A stretch of DNA of 55,926 nucleotides, taken from Actinomycetes bacterium. GTDB lineage: Bacteria > Actinomycetota > Actinomycetes > Actinomycetales > Dermatophilaceae. Of this stretch, positions 54,358 to 55,926 are shown one piece after another. How positions within the stretch are numbered: the stretch's first letter is position 1; every line of letters starts with the position of its first letter. The position numbers and the translations under genes were made by a program. The notes beneath the pieces were generated by a model that saw nothing but the letters and a program-made list of their open reading frames with translations, had not been told where the DNA came from and ran no database searches. The stretch covers positions 1 through 55,926 of the forward strand of contig JAKOPT010000093.1 in assembly GCA_029778715.1 (NCBI GenBank), given 5' to 3'.

Positions 54358-55614
54358 GTGACCCCCGCGCCCCGCGCCCGTTGGCTGACCACCCTGGCGG
54401 GCGCCCTCGCCCTGGCGGCCTGCTCCGCCACCCCGACCGCCAAACCGAACCCCACGCCGGCCCCGCCGCTGGGGAGCGCCACCCCGTCCAGGGTCGCCGT
54501 TGCGACACCGGTCGCGTCCGCGAGCGCCTCACCCTCACCGTCACCCTCGCCGACGTGCGTTGAGCAGACGTATGCTGCGCTCACCCCCGACCAGCGCCTC
54601 GGGCAACTCGTCATGGTGGCGCTCGGCAAGGGCGCACCCGCCGCCTCGTTGCGCCCCACGACCGAGGGCAGCCATGTCGGCAACGTCGTCTACTTGGGTG
54701 GCTGGAGTTCCGGCATACAGGACGTGACGGCGACCTCTGCCCTGCTCCAGAAACAGGCCACGCCCGCGGCCACCGGCGGCGTGGGGATGCTCATCGCCGC
54801 TGATCAGGAAGGGGGCAAGGTCCAACAACTCAAGGGCGACTTCACCACCATGCCCAGCGCCGTGACCCAGGGGACCTGGTCGGCGGAAACGTTGCAGAAG
54901 CGGGCCGGTGAATGGTCGACGCAACTCAAGGGAGCCGGCGTCAACGTCAACTTCGCCCCGGTCGCCGACACCGTGCCCGAGGAACTCGGCACCGGCAACG
55001 GCCCGATCGGTCGGTGGCAGCGGCAATTCGGCGCCACCCCCGCAGCCGTGTCGACATCCGTGACCGCCTTCGTGCGCGGCACCACCGGGGCCAAGGTGGT
55101 GGCCACGGTCAAGCACTTCCCGGGCATCGGACGCATCCGGGGCAACACCGACTATGTCACTTCGGGACTTGACGACACCGTGATGACGGTCGATGACCCC
55201 TACCTCCAACCATTCGTCGACGGTTGGCACGCCGGGGGGCCGATGGTGATGGTCATGGTGAGTTCGGCGACGTACCCCAAGGTGGACCCGGACAACCCGG
55301 CGATGTTCTCGCCGGCCATCGTCGATGGGCTCCTGCGCTCCAAGTTGGGCTTCACCGGGGTGGCCATCACCGACGACATCGACGCGGCGTCGGTCAAGGC
55401 AGTGCCGGTGGCGGACCGCGCCACCCGGTTCGTGGGCGCCGGTGGTGACATCCTGCTCACCGGCGACACCCCCTCCGCGCCCGCGTTGGTGGACGCGTTA
55501 CGCACCGCCAGCGCTGGGGACGCGGGGTTCGCCAAGCGCGTCGAAACGTCGGTCAAGCGGGTCCTGACGCTCAAGCAGGCGATGGGCCTCCTGCCCAGCT
55601 GCCCGGCCCCCTGA
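54358..55614 (+). CDS. Lipoprotein glycoside hydrolase family 3 (NagZ-like)
   Basis: 418 residues from a GTG. A signal peptide with lipobox 'ALALAAC' (Cys 22) makes it a membrane-attached lipoprotein; a Ser/Pro/Thr linker follows to about residue 65. The GH3 barrel shows 'GMLIAADQEGGKVQQL', 'FAPVADTVPEE', 'VVATVKHFPGIGRIRGNTD' and 'VAITDDIDAASV', whose first Asp is the usual nucleophile. In true NagZ the motif is KHFPGHG followed by a DSH loop holding the general acid; here GHG is GIG and no DSH is evident, so catalysis may be altered. A likely role is trimming cell-wall amino sugars. Confidence 0.9.
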   Translation: MTPAPRARWLTTLAGALALAACSATPTAKPNPTPAPPLGSATPSRVAVATPVASASASPSPSPSPTCVEQTYAALTPDQRLGQLVMVALGKGAPAASLRPTTEGSHVGNVVYLGGWSSGIQDVTATSALLQKQATPAATGGVGMLIAADQEGGKVQQLKGDFTTMPSAVTQGTWSAETLQKRAGEWSTQLKGAGVNVNFAPVADTVPEELGTGNGPIGRWQRQFGATPAAVSTSVTAFVRGTTGAKVVATVKHFPGIGRIRGNTDYVTSGLDDTVMTVDDPYLQPFVDGWHAGGPMVMVMVSSATYPKVDPDNPAMFSPAIVDGLLRSKLGFTGVAITDDIDAASVKAVPVADRATRFVGAGGDILLTGDTPSAPALVDALRTASAGDAGFAKRVETSVKRVLTLKQAMGLLPSCPAP

Positions 55615-55695
55615 CCCACCCCGCCCGACTCGCCCCCGGGACAAAGTGACCCAAATGGGCGTTTTGTACCGCCCCCGCCCCCACCCCGCCGCCGC

Positions 55696-55926
55696 TCAGC
55701 CGCGCTCACCCCGCAGCCACCAGGTGATATGCGCTGCGCCCGCCACACTCGCGGCAGCCATCACGGCGAAGATCGTGCGGAAACTCAACAACGACACCAA
55801 CAGCGCCCCCGCGGCCATCGACAACGCCTGCGGCCCGCTGAACAGCACCCCGATGACCGTGGACACCCGGCCCATGATGACCTGCGGGGTGCGCCGCTGG
55901 ACCAGGGTGTTGACCGCGACCATCAT
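55696..55926 (-). CDS. MFS transporter, C-terminal end only (runs off the window)
   Basis: The visible 76 residues are two or three hydrophobic helices ('GVLFSGPQALSMAAGALLVSLL', 'TIFAVMAAASVAGAAHITWWL') with 'TLVQRRTPQVIMGRV', the cytoplasmic loop common in MFS efflux proteins of the MdfA/Bmr-like kind. The start lies beyond base 55926. Confidence 0.75.
   Translation of the reverse strand: MMVAVNTLVQRRTPQVIMGRVSTVIGVLFSGPQALSMAAGALLVSLLSFRTIFAVMAAASVAGAAHITWWLRGERG

Noticed and set aside
55615..55695. Weak inverted repeat ACAAA...TTTGT as a terminator after the GH3 gene
   Set aside because: The stem is short and interrupted; it could be chance.

Overview
The window is very GC-rich DNA with actinobacterial gene content: a WhiB-family regulator, GuaB3, GabD2, HrcA/CIRCE control of groES-groEL, and frequent GTG starts. 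It most resembles a member of the Micrococcales such as an Intrasporangiaceae/Dermatophilaceae relative, but that placement is inference. The left half contains the gene series choD-like oxidase, guaB3, guaB, whiB, groEL, groES. I recall the same genes lying close together in Mycobacterium. Here they are pushed apart by accessory insertions.

Region by region. 0-5.4 kb: a 70-bp direct repeat, a YVTN beta-propeller protein, and a GMC oxidoreductase/aldehyde dehydrogenase pair. 5.4-8.3 kb: thiol peroxidase, an HTH protein and guaB3. 8.4-17.2 kb: a 1420-residue WD40-KAP P-loop NTPase, a DHA2-type efflux pump, a P1-family peptidase, an orphan ribbon-helix-helix protein, a VapBC pair and a cupin. 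17.4-23.1 kb: guaB, whiB, an S4 protein, RibD-like and DinB-like proteins, and an Ntn-type acyltransferase-like protein. 23.4-26.5 kb: a STAND-like NTPase and an AbrB-PIN toxin-antitoxin pair. 26.9-29.2 kb: groES-groEL behind two CIRCE operators. 29.4-35.3 kb: a methyltransferase, an orphan antitoxin, and a TetR-centred glpD / alkylglycerone-phosphate-synthase-like locus.

35.6-52.3 kb is the highlight: a type III CRISPR-Cas island. Two arrays with the same 37-nt repeat and homologous leaders bracket an eleven-gene minus-strand operon whose genes mostly overlap by 4-17 nt. In transcription order it encodes a two-TM, beta-helix-like protein of unknown function; a Cas7-with-insertion (TIGR03986-like); Cas10 with GGDD but no HD domain; Cas7; a Csx10-like Cas5 with a helical tail that may be a fused Cas11; a double Cas7; a Csx19-like small protein; a two-TM protein with a SAVED-like C-terminus; Cas6; a reverse transcriptase-Cas1 fusion carrying an apparent one-base frameshift; and Cas2. 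The best fit is a type III-D variant that could capture spacers from RNA and signal through cyclic oligoadenylate to membrane proteins.

52.4-55.9 kb returns to host-like genes: ribokinase, nucleoside hydrolase, a GH3 lipoprotein and the end of an MFS transporter. Across host-like DNA the octamer GTATGCCG/CGGCATAC occurs about 60 times (about 2 expected), but it is almost absent from the CRISPR interference genes and the WD40-KAP gene. At least four families of long hairpin repeats occupy intergenic gaps, one of them in about ten copies.
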